Assembly (NCBI RefSeq): GCF_000424445.1 | Contig: NZ_AUJX01000040.1 | Span: 1-36,603, forward strand | Source of the DNA: Oribacterium sp. NK2B42 | Lineage (GTDB): Bacteria; Bacillota; Clostridia; Lachnospirales; Lachnospiraceae | Direction: 5' to 3' | DNA: 36,603 nucleotides | In this document: piece after piece, positions 14,066-22,789 of the stretch | Position numbering within the stretch: the stretch's first letter is position 1 | Layout: each line of letters opens with the position of its first letter | Program-made: the position numbers and the translations under genes | The notes under the pieces: generated by a model | The model's input: only the letters and a program-made list of their open reading frames with translations | Database searches by the model: none | What the model was told of the DNA's origin: nothing

Positions 14066-14671
14066 TTATATTCTGCCGCTCTGAGCAGCCATTTCTGCAT
14101 TGATCGTATCTTCACTTGCGGCCATGGCCTTAAGTGTCATGTCGAGAAGTTTATCAAGCTCCCAGCCAAGCTGTTCTGCGCCTCTCTCAATTACTTCCCT
14201 GGAACATCCGGCTGCAAATCCCTTGCTCTTATACTTCTTTTTCAGGGACTTTAATTCCATGTCCTTTGTGCTTTTTGATGGTCTCATAAGTGCTGCAGCC
14301 CATATAAGCCCTGTAAGTTCATCCGCAGCAAACAGAACCTTCTCCATTTCATGTATAGGTTCCACGTCTATTGTCACACCGCATGGTACAGTTATCCCAT
14401 ACCCATGTGAGCAGACAGAATGGATGATACCCTCATCTACCCCGCCTTCCCTTAGTAGGGATACCGCCTTAAGACAGTGTTCCTCCGGATAAAGTTCAAA
14501 ATCAATGTCGTGGAGAAGTCCCACGATGCCCCATCGATCTTCTTCATCCTCATATCCAAGCTCCTTCGCATACCACTTCATGACTGCTTCCACAGTCAGT
14601 GAGTGCTGGATATGGAAAGGATCCTTATTGTATTTCTTCAGCAGATTAAAAGCTTCTTCTCTCGTTATCAT
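14066..14671 (-). CDS. HD-domain phosphohydrolase, 201 aa
   Basis: A single HD domain. HSLTVEAVMKW supplies the first His, GLLHDIDFELYPEEH the HD pair, SHGYG a third His site and ADELTGLI the final Asp. This subgroup (uncharacterised HDIG-like hydrolases, about 190 residues) acts on an unknown phosphate substrate. The last 45 residues are helical and charged. It lies 15 bases downstream of the PNPOx-like gene and is probably co-transcribed with it. No ligand-specific motif allows a finer call. Confidence 0.85.
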   Translation of the reverse strand: MITREEAFNLLKKYNKDPFHIQHSLTVEAVMKWYAKELGYEDEEDRWGIVGLLHDIDFELYPEEHCLKAVSLLREGGVDEGIIHSVCSHGYGITVPCGVTIDVEPIHEMEKVLFAADELTGLIWAAALMRPSKSTKDMELKSLKKKYKSKGFAAGCSREVIERGAEQLGWELDKLLDMTLKAMAASEDTINAEMAAQSGRI

Positions 14672-14686
14672 TTTCTATCCCCTTCC

Positions 14687-15196
14687 TTACAGTTCCAAAT
14701 GCTGTCTTATATCTACGTTTTCCTGCTTAAGATCTGAATCAAGATAATCGAAACTCTTTGGAACCACCTTGATCAGATTCATGGCATCAGGCATTTTCCT
14801 AATAGCTTTAACCGGAATCTTCTTATACTCAAGAATCTTCAAATATTCATCTGAAAAAGGCTCTATCATCCAGGCTTTACCCTGTACCTGAAGCCCCTTC
14901 AGATTTCCGAATCCATCATAAACGTCGAAAATAGCAATGCTGACATTCTTATTATCTTTTAATGCTTTAAACTTAAGCCCGCCTTCCGACAAAAAGTAAA
15001 ATGATCTGTCTATGTAGTTATATTCGATCGGAGTACATCTTACAAAACCGTCCGCAGCCGTAGCCAGTGCACATGTCTTTCTCTCACATATAAAGGATTC
15101 TATTCTTTCCTTCAGTTTCTCCCGTTCAAGTTTAACTGAATCAGCATCCTTTTTTATCCAGTAATTTGCCTGTTTATCATAGTCATGTTCCCACAT
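14687..15196 (-). CDS. Pyridoxamine 5'-phosphate oxidase-like flavoprotein
   Basis: A 169-residue split-barrel protein of the PNPOx-like superfamily, probably binding FMN or a related flavin. The usual pattern is visible: an N-terminal helix, CALATAADGFVRCTPIEYNYIDRSFYFLSEGGLKFKALKDNKNVSIAIFD (strand-turn-strand with the K-x-x-L-x-x-N-x-x-V signature), then GLQVQGKAWMI. The substrate is not predictable; close relatives are annotated as nitroimidazole-resistance or haem-binding proteins. AAGG lies about 10 bases before the ATG. It is in the same operon as the HD genes on either side. Confidence 0.85.
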   Translation of the reverse strand: MWEHDYDKQANYWIKKDADSVKLEREKLKERIESFICERKTCALATAADGFVRCTPIEYNYIDRSFYFLSEGGLKFKALKDNKNVSIAIFDVYDGFGNLKGLQVQGKAWMIEPFSDEYLKILEYKKIPVKAIRKMPDAMNLIKVVPKSFDYLDSDLKQENVDIRQHLEL

Positions 15197-15225
15197 TGTA
15201 TTAATCCTTTTTATAAAGAAAGAAG

Positions 15226-15813
15226 CTATAGAATATTCCCATTCTTTATGTTCTTCTTGAGTATCTTATCAGTCACTTCCTCATAGAGCTTTTCCGATCC
15301 AAGCTTTGTCTTTTTCTGCCTTCCGTAAACCTTATCAGCTGTAGCCTTATGTTCTCTCCAGTCTCCGCCATCATTACTTTCATTCAGTAAAAGCGGCTGC
15401 AGATTATCCATGGCATGAGCAAATCGTGACTCCGGTGTTTCATAGGCTTCAAACTCGTCAAATAGAGAAACAAGTTCCTTTTTCTGATCTTCCGGCAGAA
15501 TTGAGAATATACGTTCCTTAGCCTTATCTTCTCGCTCTTTCTGTGTCTTAAGCCCTTCTTCATCATAGGCATAGGTATCGCCTGCATCTATTTCCACCAC
15601 ATCATGGATAAGACACATGAGCATGGTCTTTGCTATGTCAATTGGCTCATTAGAATATTCTTTTAACAGATATGCCATGATTGCCATATGCCAGGCATGT
15701 TCTGCATCATTCTCTTTTCTCCCATGCCCTGAGAGGCTGGTCTGTCTGAAAACGTTCTTTTCTTTATCAATCTCAAGAGAGAATTCCAGCTGTTTTTTCA
15801 AACGATCATCCAT
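15226..15813 (-). CDS. HD-domain nucleotidase (YfbR/HDDC2-like)
   Basis: A 195-residue HD_3-type hydrolase related to YfbR and HDDC2, which remove phosphate from deoxynucleoside 5'-monophosphates. The metal and active-site segments are DAEHAWHMAIMA, CLIHDVVEIDAGDTYAYD (HD plus the E-I-D-A-G-D motif) and HAMDNLQPLLLN (final Asp). The family usually has R and E residues around the first helix; RQTSLSGHGRKEN provides them. Nucleotide clean-up would fit the neighbouring MazG gene, 44 bases upstream on the same strand. Full length, with no oddities seen. Confidence 0.85.
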   Translation of the reverse strand: MDDRLKKQLEFSLEIDKEKNVFRQTSLSGHGRKENDAEHAWHMAIMAYLLKEYSNEPIDIAKTMLMCLIHDVVEIDAGDTYAYDEEGLKTQKEREDKAKERIFSILPEDQKKELVSLFDEFEAYETPESRFAHAMDNLQPLLLNESNDGGDWREHKATADKVYGRQKKTKLGSEKLYEEVTDKILKKNIKNGNIL

Positions 15814-15857
15814 CGAATAATCACCCCTTCATTGTTGTTTGAACCGGTACCTTTTAT

Positions 15858-16331
15858 TTACCTGAATCCCTTCCGCTTCTCAGCCCTTGTAATGAGCTCC
15901 GATGCCTCCTTAAAGGCAGATTTCAGATATTCTTCCTGCCATTCTTTCCCGGCCTTTTCTTCCTTCTTTATCTCATTCCATGCTTCACGGAGTTCTTCCT
16001 CAGAAGCATATTTCATATCTCCGAATACATGAGGATGTCTTCTCAGCATCTTTTCTGATACTGTCTTAGCGATGTCATCAAAGGTGAAGAGCCCTTCCTC
16101 CTCAGCCATTACTGCATGGAACATTACCTGGAGAAGTAGGTCTCCAAGTTCTTCTTTCAGGTTTTCAGAATCCTTGGTTTCTTTCAAAATATTGATCCCG
16201 CAGATTACTTCAGAAGCTTCTTCAATACAGGCTGCCTTAAGACTCACATGAGTCTGTGCCTTGTCCCAGGGGCAGCCATTCTCACTTCGTAGTGTTTTTA
16301 CTATATCTTTTAATCTTTCAATCTCTGTCAC
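15858..16331 (-). CDS. mazG: MazG nucleotide pyrophosphohydrolase
   Basis: A 157-residue single-domain MazG. It would hydrolyse nucleoside triphosphates to monophosphates plus pyrophosphate. RSENGCPWDKAQTH is the typical opening; EEASEV and EELGDLLLQVMFHA carry the four Mg-binding acidic residues, and RRHPHVFGD follows. E. coli MazG has two such domains; the one-domain form is common in Firmicutes. A GTG at 16331 is chosen because TAGGTGA lies about 8 bases upstream; a GTG nine bases earlier has no site. Confidence 0.85.
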   Translation of the reverse strand: MTEIERLKDIVKTLRSENGCPWDKAQTHVSLKAACIEEASEVICGINILKETKDSENLKEELGDLLLQVMFHAVMAEEEGLFTFDDIAKTVSEKMLRRHPHVFGDMKYASEEELREAWNEIKKEEKAGKEWQEEYLKSAFKEASELITRAEKRKGFR

Positions 16332-16352
16332 AAATGTCACCTACAATCTCAG

Positions 16353-16475
16353 TCACATAAAAAGGTTGCTGCCCTCTTTGATGTCCTCTGGAAGCAATGC
16401 CCTCTCAATATCTATCATTTTAAGATTTGCATAATCCACGTCTATGCCTACCACAATGTAATATCTTGTTTCCAT
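16353..16475 (-). CDS. Small 40-aa protein, probably internally shortened
   Basis: Begins METRYYIVVGIDVDYANLK, continues with IERALLPEDIKEGSNLFM and stops. AAGGAG lies 9 bases before the ATG. Small Lachnospiraceae proteins of about 55 residues share both halves, as I remember them, with an extra dozen residues between and a longer end. This copy therefore looks shortened in the middle and at the C-terminus. The function of the family is unknown. The start codon falls 4 bases past the stop of the preceding 75-residue gene. Confidence 0.5.
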   Translation of the reverse strand: METRYYIVVGIDVDYANLKMIDIERALLPEDIKEGSNLFM

Positions 16476-16478
16476 GTA

Positions 16479-16706
16479 TCAGTACTCCTTCCTAATATCC
16501 CTAAGACTAAAGGCATTTTTGAATTCAGCAATGTCCTTATCGCTACGAATGACCATTAACTCATGAAACGCCCCTGTCTTTTTATCCTTAAATCCTGCCA
16601 CCTGCTCTCCATTACAGATTGATGCACGGATCACAGGTATCTCTTTTTCTGGATCATAGTTATATGCCGGGATATCCGGTTTTTTCTTTAGAAATATGTT
16701 GAACAT
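16479..16706 (-). CDS. Conserved small protein, 75 aa
   Basis: A short charged protein: MFNIFLKKKPDIPAYNYD, then PVIRASICNGEQVAGFKDKKTGAFHELMVIRS and a helical end. Relatives of this size occur widely in Lachnospiraceae and are sometimes labelled aspartate dehydrogenase, although no dehydrogenase domain fits in 75 residues. The single Cys in SICNGEQ and the GFKD turn are the features I would expect to be conserved. AGGAG lies 6 bases before the ATG, inside the tail of a broken upstream gene. The function is unknown. Confidence 0.7.
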   Translation of the reverse strand: MFNIFLKKKPDIPAYNYDPEKEIPVIRASICNGEQVAGFKDKKTGAFHELMVIRSDKDIAEFKNAFSLRDIRKEY

Positions 16707-16838
16707 AATGACTCCTGTCCGGACAAATCTTTGTATCCTCTTATGGTGTACTCGTTTCTCTCTCCATCATTATTTGAAAATCTGAGTCTTATCGGTATTA
16801 TGCTGAAGAATCACATCTACAGGAAATCGCTTATTCAT
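16707..16838 (-). pseudogene. Frameshifted small gene between DUF3232 and the 75-aa gene
   Basis: An ATG that overlaps the DUF3232 stop (ATGA) opens MNKRFPVDVILQHNTDKTQIF and soon stops. A second frame then continues with IRLRFSNNDGERNEYTIRGY and KDLSG up to the next gene. Read together they resemble one protein, an approximately 80-110-residue Lachnospiraceae family of unknown role, with a short piece missing after QHNTD. The octamer ATACCGAT at the junction could be the scar of a slip between two copies. Identification of the family is from memory. Confidence 0.5.
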
Positions 16839-17260
16839 CTATTGCATATTCCTGTTATATAAGACACAAAGCAAGCAAAATCGCCTATACGCTTCCTGTA
16901 ATCTCCAAGCTGTGATCTCCATGAAGCATCACCGCCCTCATTCTCTACTATTCTTGCAAGAGTATTTAGAGCAGTGATCACAACATTATGGGCCTGAGTC
17001 CGGCCATCGTCAGCAGCCATCTTTTCTTCTGTATTCATGGTTTCCCACTGATTCCTTATATAAGTATATCTGGCCGCTCGATCAATAAATTCATTCCAGA
17101 ACTCTTCCTTATCTTCCATCTTGCATAAAGAGATGCTTTCTACTAGTTTTGAATAGATCTGCATACACTCTTCGATTGTGATAATGTTTCCTGCTCCGTG
17201 TTTTAAATATGCTTCGTATGTATTCATGATATTGTTTGTATCTCCTTCAGCTACTCCCAT
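16835..17260 (-). CDS. DUF3232-type protein, 141 aa
   Basis: A soluble, largely helical protein, which I place in DUF3232. It has YEAYLKHGAGNIITIEECMQIY at the front, then WNEFIDRAARYTYIRNQWE and RTQAHNVVITALNTLARI, with no cofactor motif. Two starts are possible: the ATG at 17260 overlaps the end of the DUF434 gene, while the ATG at 17227 (MNTYEAYL) follows GAAGGAG by about 14 bases. I list the longer form. Its stop overlaps the start of the next, broken gene. It belongs to the dpaL-DUF434-DUF3232 overlapping unit. Confidence 0.65.
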   Translation of the reverse strand: MGVAEGDTNNIMNTYEAYLKHGAGNIITIEECMQIYSKLVESISLCKMEDKEEFWNEFIDRAARYTYIRNQWETMNTEEKMAADDGRTQAHNVVITALNTLARIVENEGGDASWRSQLGDYRKRIGDFACFVSYITGICNR

Positions 17261-17946
17261 ACCTGCAACAGACTTACACCCTGCTTCTTAACACAATTAT
17301 CCATCAGATTAAACCAGCTTCTGCAATGATCAAGGATTATGGAATCAGACGTAATGACATTTTCTTTTTCCCACAATTCTTTATCTACAGCTTTCAGGAT
17401 TTGAATATCCAAAGGAACCTTATAGCTTTCCGCTATTTCAGCAATAAGGGATTTAAGTCTGCCCGAATTAGAGACCGGCTCATCAAGCAGTATATGGATA
17501 TATTTAACTCCAAATCCTTCCAACGTACCTAGTAAAATACTTACAGCCTTCTCTGTCTCAGGGATTATCCTGTACGTACCTCGAAGTGCGGCAAGATCCC
17601 TTATTGTTCCGTCCTGGCAGAGAAACAATATTGAATCGCTGATCATTACTTCCAGTGTGATAATAGTATTAAACCCATCAATCCATACTTCTTCTCCGTA
17701 AATTGATGATTTTTCCTTTCCTTTTCGAATTTCTAACTGTTCTTTGGTGGCAACGCTTCTCATAAGAGCCAAACGCTGCCGCTCTGAAAACATGAAATGA
17801 TTTCCGACAAAGGTTGAAACCTGTTTAAGATCATATCCTTCGTTTATAAGGTAGCATAAATGACGAGAGGCTGAGCGCATATCTTTAATTGAAGCTTCAG
17901 AAAAGTTCCTGTCATCCTCAGGTACATATCCTCGTTTCGCGTTCAT
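17251..17946 (-). CDS. DUF434/DUF5616 protein
   Basis: A 231-residue protein of the DUF434 plus DUF5616 arrangement. The first part has KRGYVPEDDRNFSEASIKDMRSASRHLCYLINEGYDLK and FVGNHFMFSERQR; the second has EEVWIDGFNTIITLEV, LRGTYRII and the LLDEPVSNSGRLK segment. Conserved acidic and Ser/Arg residues hint at a PIN-like or nuclease fold, but no activity is known. The ATG overlaps the stop of dpaL (ATGA) and has AGGGGGG upstream, so the two genes are translationally coupled. Confidence 0.8.
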   Translation of the reverse strand: MNAKRGYVPEDDRNFSEASIKDMRSASRHLCYLINEGYDLKQVSTFVGNHFMFSERQRLALMRSVATKEQLEIRKGKEKSSIYGEEVWIDGFNTIITLEVMISDSILFLCQDGTIRDLAALRGTYRIIPETEKAVSILLGTLEGFGVKYIHILLDEPVSNSGRLKSLIAEIAESYKVPLDIQILKAVDKELWEKENVITSDSIILDHCRSWFNLMDNCVKKQGVSLLQVWE

Positions 17947-19130
17947 TGATCATCCCCCCTGCAAAGGATTTTCTCATAGTTAACCGGATCTGTAGCTCCC
18001 TCAGTGTTGATAAGTAAAATAGTTGAGTTTTCATCTATATTCCAGATATTCCTTAACTCCCGGTCTTTAAGTAATTCAAGGAGCAGTCCGTACGTCACGG
18101 CACCGGATTCCCCGGAAACAACAGCCGGATCCCCATGCTCCTGAAACGCATAAGCTCGCATACCTCTTTCCGCTATACAATCATCACAAGCACAGTAAAA
18201 TGAGACTGCATATCTTAGAACCGGCCATGTGATACTACAAGGTGTTCCACAGTTAAGTCCGGCCATGATGGTTTCAGGATCACCCTCAACGGAATGTGGT
18301 CTGCCATCAGCTGTTTCCACAGAAAGATATACACATGCTACCGTTTCAGGTTCTGCAACAGTAATGATCGGCGGATCATCCTTGAAGATATCCATAAGGT
18401 ATCCAGTTATGCCTCCGGCCATGGCACCTACTCCTGCCTGCAGAAATACATGGGTCGGTTTCTTTTCGCCCATCTGTCCGATAATTTCCTGAACCATTGT
18501 AAGATACCCTTCAATGATGTGACGGGGAGTATCCTCATATCCTTCCCATGAGGTATCCTGAACCAGAATCCATCCATTTTCTTTAGCAAGCTTCTTTGCA
18601 AGGGCAACTGTCTTATCATAATTTAGCTCCGTTATCAAAACGGAGCTCGCCCCTGCATTTTCAATCGCATGTTTTCTTGACTCAGCAGATCCCTTCGGCA
18701 TCAGCACATATGACTTACATCCAAATAGGCTTGCGGCCCAGGCAATACCTTTTCCGTGGTTTCCGTCTGTTGCGGTTACAAATACAATCTTCTCACACTG
18801 TTTACGAATATCGGAATCCAAGAAATCCTCGTAAACTGAAGTCTCATGATCCATTCCAAAATAGTCGCACAGTATTCTGAAAATGGCATAGCTTCCACCA
18901 AGTCCCTTAAATGCATTAAGTCCGAATCTTGTAGACTCATCTTTTACTAGGATTGCCCCGACACCGTACTTCTCTGCAGCGGATGACAGGGACTTTAGTG
19001 GCGTTTCCTTGTAACACGGAAGACTTCTATGAAAACGAATGGCATTTTCAGCTTCATTCCTTGTAAAAAGAGAATCCTTGTACCCGTTGACTGTATATTT
19101 ATTTTTTAAAATCCGAATATGGTCATTCAT
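17943..19130 (-). CDS. dpaL: Diaminopropionate ammonia-lyase
   Basis: A 395-residue PLP enzyme of the fold-type II family, full length for YgeX/DpaL. It converts 2,3-diaminopropionate to pyruvate and ammonia. The PLP lysine is Lys75 in NAFKGLGGSYA; TDGNHGKGIAWAA and QAGVGAMAGG bind the phosphate and cofactor ring. MAGLNCGTPC is the typical mid-domain motif and SGESGAVTYGLL is near the end. AAAGGATTT precedes the ATG. In other bacteria it sits with purine or carbamoyl-transferase catabolic genes; here it is coupled to DUF434 and DUF3232 genes, which may indicate a different pathway. Confidence 0.9.
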   Translation of the reverse strand: MNDHIRILKNKYTVNGYKDSLFTRNEAENAIRFHRSLPCYKETPLKSLSSAAEKYGVGAILVKDESTRFGLNAFKGLGGSYAIFRILCDYFGMDHETSVYEDFLDSDIRKQCEKIVFVTATDGNHGKGIAWAASLFGCKSYVLMPKGSAESRKHAIENAGASSVLITELNYDKTVALAKKLAKENGWILVQDTSWEGYEDTPRHIIEGYLTMVQEIIGQMGEKKPTHVFLQAGVGAMAGGITGYLMDIFKDDPPIITVAEPETVACVYLSVETADGRPHSVEGDPETIMAGLNCGTPCSITWPVLRYAVSFYCACDDCIAERGMRAYAFQEHGDPAVVSGESGAVTYGLLLELLKDRELRNIWNIDENSTILLINTEGATDPVNYEKILCRGDDQ

Positions 19131-19185
19131 TAATTAAATCCTTTATGTTGTAGCAGACAGAAACCAACTTCCCCTAAGATGGATT

Positions 19186-21011
19186 TTAGCATTCCCTTTT
19201 ATGTTTCAAAATAACTTTTCCTCCGGACAGCCTTTCCTTCAGCATGGTATTTCTCTTACTGACTGTCACATTCCGAACAGCATAGGACAGAGCTTTCCTC
19301 GTCCCCACCAGAACAAGTATCTTTTTTGCACGAGTTATACCTGTGTAGATAAGATTCCTCTGTAGCATGATGTAATGGTTCATAAGGACAGGCATTACGA
19401 CGATAGGATATTCAGAACCCTGTGCCTTATGTATGGTGGTGGCATAGGCATGAACAAGCTCATCGAGCTCGCTGACATCGTACTCCACAATATGGCCATC
19501 AAAGTTAACTTTCAGGGTTCTGTCTGTGTCATTTACAGACTCAATGATGCCTATATCTCCATTAAAGACTTCCTTATCATAATTATTCTTTATCTGCATC
19601 ACCTTGTCGTTTGCCCTGTAGACATAAGTCTCATGGTTGCCGGGATTGCTTTAAGAAGGGAGTTCATCAGGATAATGTCTATCATGGAACATTCATCTAT
19701 TATCAAAACATCACCTTCAAGAGGATTTTCTTCATTCTTCTGATATCCTTCTGGCGGTTTAAACTCAAGAAGTCTGTGGATGGTCTTTGCCTCCATTCCT
19801 GTAGTTTCTGTCATCCTTTTGGCTGCACGACCTGTGGGTGCTGCAAGAAGTATCTTAAGCCCATAAGCCTTGAAAGCAGAGATTATTCCATGAGTTGTTG
19901 TGGTCTTTCCCGTTCCGGGGCCGCCTGTCAGTACCATAACTTTAGCTGTGGCAGCCTTTCTTATGGCATCTGCCTGGATGTCATCATAAGACATACCTGT
20001 TATCTTCTCTATGGCTCCAACGTCAACGGATAATTCATTGTTTCCGGTCTTCTTCCTTGCTTCCGTAAGCCTTGTATAAAGCTTATCTTGTGCCGGGGAA
20101 TCACTTAACTTCTTAAGCTTAGATGCAACGCCTATTTCTGCGTAGTAAAAAGGCGGAAGGTATATCGGTATAATGCTGTTTCCCTCAGCATCTGTCTTTA
20201 TGATGTTCTGTTCAAGGATCAGCTCCTCTTTTTTGATCATATCATCAAGTGTACTTATGACTGTTTCCTCTGATGCCTCAAGGAGCTCTTTTGCTCTGTC
20301 AATAAGCTGCTTTCGCTCTGCATATACATGACCATCATTAGAAAGCTCAGATAACGTAAACATCAGGCCACTTCGGAGACGCATGTAGGATTCCTTTCCG
20401 AAGCCAAGTTTCATTGCGATCTGGTCAGCCGTCTTAAAGCCTATGCCCCAGATATCATCAGCGAGCCTGTATGGATTTTCCTTCATGACTGTAATGCTTT
20501 CATTGCCATACTGCTTGAATATTTTTGCAGCATAGGATGTGCTGACCTGATGATCCTGAAGGAACAACATGATGTTCTTTATCTCTTTCTGTTTCTGCCA
20601 GGATTCAGCTATCATCTGGATACGCTTGGTGCCGATTCCCTCAACCTCTATGAGAAGTTCAATGTTGTCTTCAATAACTGTAAATGCATCCACTCCAAAT
20701 CTTCTTACGATCCTTTGTGCAAACTTCGGTCCTACGCCTTTTATAAGCCCTGATCCGAGGTATTTCTCCATGCCGTAGACAGTTGCGGGGAGTGTCTCCT
20801 CCCAGGTTTCTGCCATAAACTGTTTACCGTATTTTGTATCGACCTTCCAGTTTCCGTGTACCAAAAGAACTGATCCCACATTGACATCAAGCATGTTGCC
20901 AATGACTGTGACCAGTTCCGTATAATCCTTTACCTTGCACTTAAGTACCGAGTACCCGTTCTCAGGATTCTGATATGTGATTCTCTCTACTACGCACCTG
21001 ATTTTCTGCAT
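19186..21011 (-). pseudogene. recD2: RecD2-type helicase, broken by internal deletion
   Basis: Two frames make up one RecD2 helicase. The first (21011 to 19599) has the N-terminal OB and helix-hairpin-helix region, Walker A GGPGTGKTTTT, APTGRAAKRM, TIHRLLEF and the Walker B segment VLIIDECSMID. It then reads LLKAIPATMRL and derails into a stop. The second begins at VYRANDKVMQIKNNYD and covers the C-terminal motifs (VHAYATTIHKAQGSEY, YTGITRAKK). Normal RecD2 carries about 130 residues between these points, including G-D-x-D-Q-L-P and the arginine motif. The deletion near 19620 also shifts the frame, so no helicase is expected. Confidence 0.85.
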
Positions 21012-21132
21012 TGTTGATTTCCAGCCTGTAATTGTTTTGCTGTCGTGATATAGGCTGATAATCAACAACGGCTGTGTTCTATTATAAGTATCAAATGACC
21101 GATTTGTGTCCTCCCGTAGGAAAAGCCCTTAC

Positions 21133-22155
21133 TTATAATCCTTTCAGATATTTCATTATAAGTTCCAAGCCTTCCATCGGCACGCAAAATGTACCATCCC
21201 TGTGAACGCACCCCTCATAAACCTCATCTACATCAAACCACTTAACATTTTCAACTTCGTTGTCCTGAAGCACAAGCTTAGTTTCATCAACCGGTTCATC
21301 ATAGATATAGACAAAGGCCACTTCGTTATCACGAAACATCTTTCCGTGAAATTCTTTCTCGTATTTTATCCGGAATTTGCCAATTGATTTGAACTCGCAA
21401 TCCTGTTTTACTTCTATACCTAATTCTTCTTTTAATTCTCTGGCTGCAGTCTCTAATGGTGTATCTCCCGCCAGTATATGACCGGCAGATGAAGTATCGT
21501 ACATAGATGGAAATGAATCCTTATCAGCACTTCTCTTCTGTAATAACACCTGATATGAATCACCATTTTTTCTTACGATCCATGTATGCGCAGTCCTGTG
21601 GAGAATTCCTTCGTCATGTGCCTTAGATCTTGAAACAGTTTTTCCGGTAGGAAAACCTCTTTCATCCGTGATGTCAAATTGTTCTTCATTTGTTGTACTG
21701 CTACCGTCTATTCCTGTTAGCTTTCCATCATTTAAATCGGTTTTCTCCGGAATAGGATACATCAAAGCAACATTAATGATATGTCCGATGTTCTGATCTC
21801 CCGCAAAACGGGTCCTATCCGTAAAATCATGATAGAAACTAAGCCATTCAAGTGGATTTATCTCTTCCCGAAGATCTATATCCTTTTTTAGGATCCCTAC
21901 ATATATCTCAAGTACAAATTGCTGGTGATAGTAGGTGAAATCCATTAAACGATACAGTTCTATTTCCTTTTCGCTTATTCCGGTCTCTTCCTGAAGCTCA
22001 CGGTATGCTGCTTTATCAGAGGACTCTCCGGGTTCAACCTTCCCGCCTACAAAGTTGTAAAGACCCTTATAAGGATCTTTTCTTCGCTTGCAAAAAAGAA
22101 CTGAATCTTTTGCTTTATTGAATACTACTATGCAGTTAAAGTGTTTAAAATCCAT
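21133..22155 (-). CDS. Tandem Nudix hydrolase
   Basis: Two Nudix domains in one chain of about 341 residues. The first has a perfect box, GKVEPGESSDKAAYRELQEETGI, as in 8-oxo-dGTPase-like enzymes. The second has GHILAGDTPLETAARELKEELGI, where the first Glu is Asp, and belongs to the YfcD/isopentenyl-diphosphate-isomerase-like branch, with TAHTWIVRKNG and QKRSADKDSFPSMYDTSSAGH before it. The domains likely hydrolyse different nucleotide or diphosphate substrates. The ATG at 22155 has AAAGGT upstream; a longer start at 22203 lacks a clear site. Confidence 0.8.
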   Translation of the reverse strand: MDFKHFNCIVVFNKAKDSVLFCKRRKDPYKGLYNFVGGKVEPGESSDKAAYRELQEETGISEKEIELYRLMDFTYYHQQFVLEIYVGILKKDIDLREEINPLEWLSFYHDFTDRTRFAGDQNIGHIINVALMYPIPEKTDLNDGKLTGIDGSSTTNEEQFDITDERGFPTGKTVSRSKAHDEGILHRTAHTWIVRKNGDSYQVLLQKRSADKDSFPSMYDTSSAGHILAGDTPLETAARELKEELGIEVKQDCEFKSIGKFRIKYEKEFHGKMFRDNEVAFVYIYDEPVDETKLVLQDNEVENVKWFDVDEVYEGCVHRDGTFCVPMEGLELIMKYLKGL

Positions 22156-22242
22156 ATATTCGTTTACCTTTGAATAATTTGGTGTAAATGCCTGAAACAG
22201 CATTTATATAATTTGCCACCCTATATCAAATAAGACGACTGA

Positions 22243-22779
22243 TCATTTTCTAAAAGAATAAGTCCTGATATGGTTCTTTGCCTCAGCCCCTGACTCGAAA
22301 TATCTAAGTAGAATCTCTGCACATGCCCGGGAATCGCTGTCGGCCTGATGGTGATTAAGGCTTATCCCATAATGATCACACAGAACATTAAGCTTATGAC
22401 TGATACCAGGAAGCAGCCTTCTTCCCATCTGAACAGTACACATGTATCTGACATATGGTTTCCAGTCGATACCGTATCCCTCAAGGCAGTGCTTCAGGAC
22501 CCCAAGATCAAACACCGCATTATGCGCCACAAGCATTCCGCTATTCATAATAGGCTCAATCCTTTCCCAAGCCAGGGGAAAGTTAGGTGCATTCACAACT
22601 GATTTCTCACTGATCCCTGTTAATCGTACGTTAAAATAATCAAATGACTGCTCAGGATTCACCAAAGTATAGAAATCATCAATAATCTTCCCATCCTCAA
22701 TAACAGAAATGCCTATGGCGCTCATCCGATTATTGAGATGATTTGGTGTCTCAACATCAAAAACTACGTATCTTGACAT
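22243..22779 (-). CDS. DEDDh 3'-5' exonuclease (DnaQ-like)
   Basis: A 178-residue exonuclease domain of the DnaQ/PolC epsilon type. Exo I is VVFDVETP with the Asp and Glu, Exo II is LVAHNAVFDLGVL with the Asp, and Exo III is HHQADSDSRACAEIL with His and Asp, all in place. Stand-alone DEDDh proteins of this size degrade short DNA or RNA 3' ends; whether this one proofreads for a polymerase is unknown. The gene is 11 bases downstream of a small hypothetical gene in the same direction and probably shares its transcript. Confidence 0.85.
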   Translation of the reverse strand: MSRYVVFDVETPNHLNNRMSAIGISVIEDGKIIDDFYTLVNPEQSFDYFNVRLTGISEKSVVNAPNFPLAWERIEPIMNSGMLVAHNAVFDLGVLKHCLEGYGIDWKPYVRYMCTVQMGRRLLPGISHKLNVLCDHYGISLNHHQADSDSRACAEILLRYFESGAEAKNHIRTYSFRK

Positions 22780-22789
22780 ATCGCTTCCT

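Noticed and set aside
15384-15587. 67-codon - strand frame inside the HD nucleotidase gene
   Set aside because: It is an out-of-frame shadow of the HD gene with Met/Arg-rich text and no binding site.
21081-21139. 10-bp inverted repeat (ATTATAAGTA / TACTTATAAT) between recD2 and the Nudix gene
   Set aside because: AT-rich, 39 bases apart and no T tract; it may be chance and overlaps the Nudix stop region.
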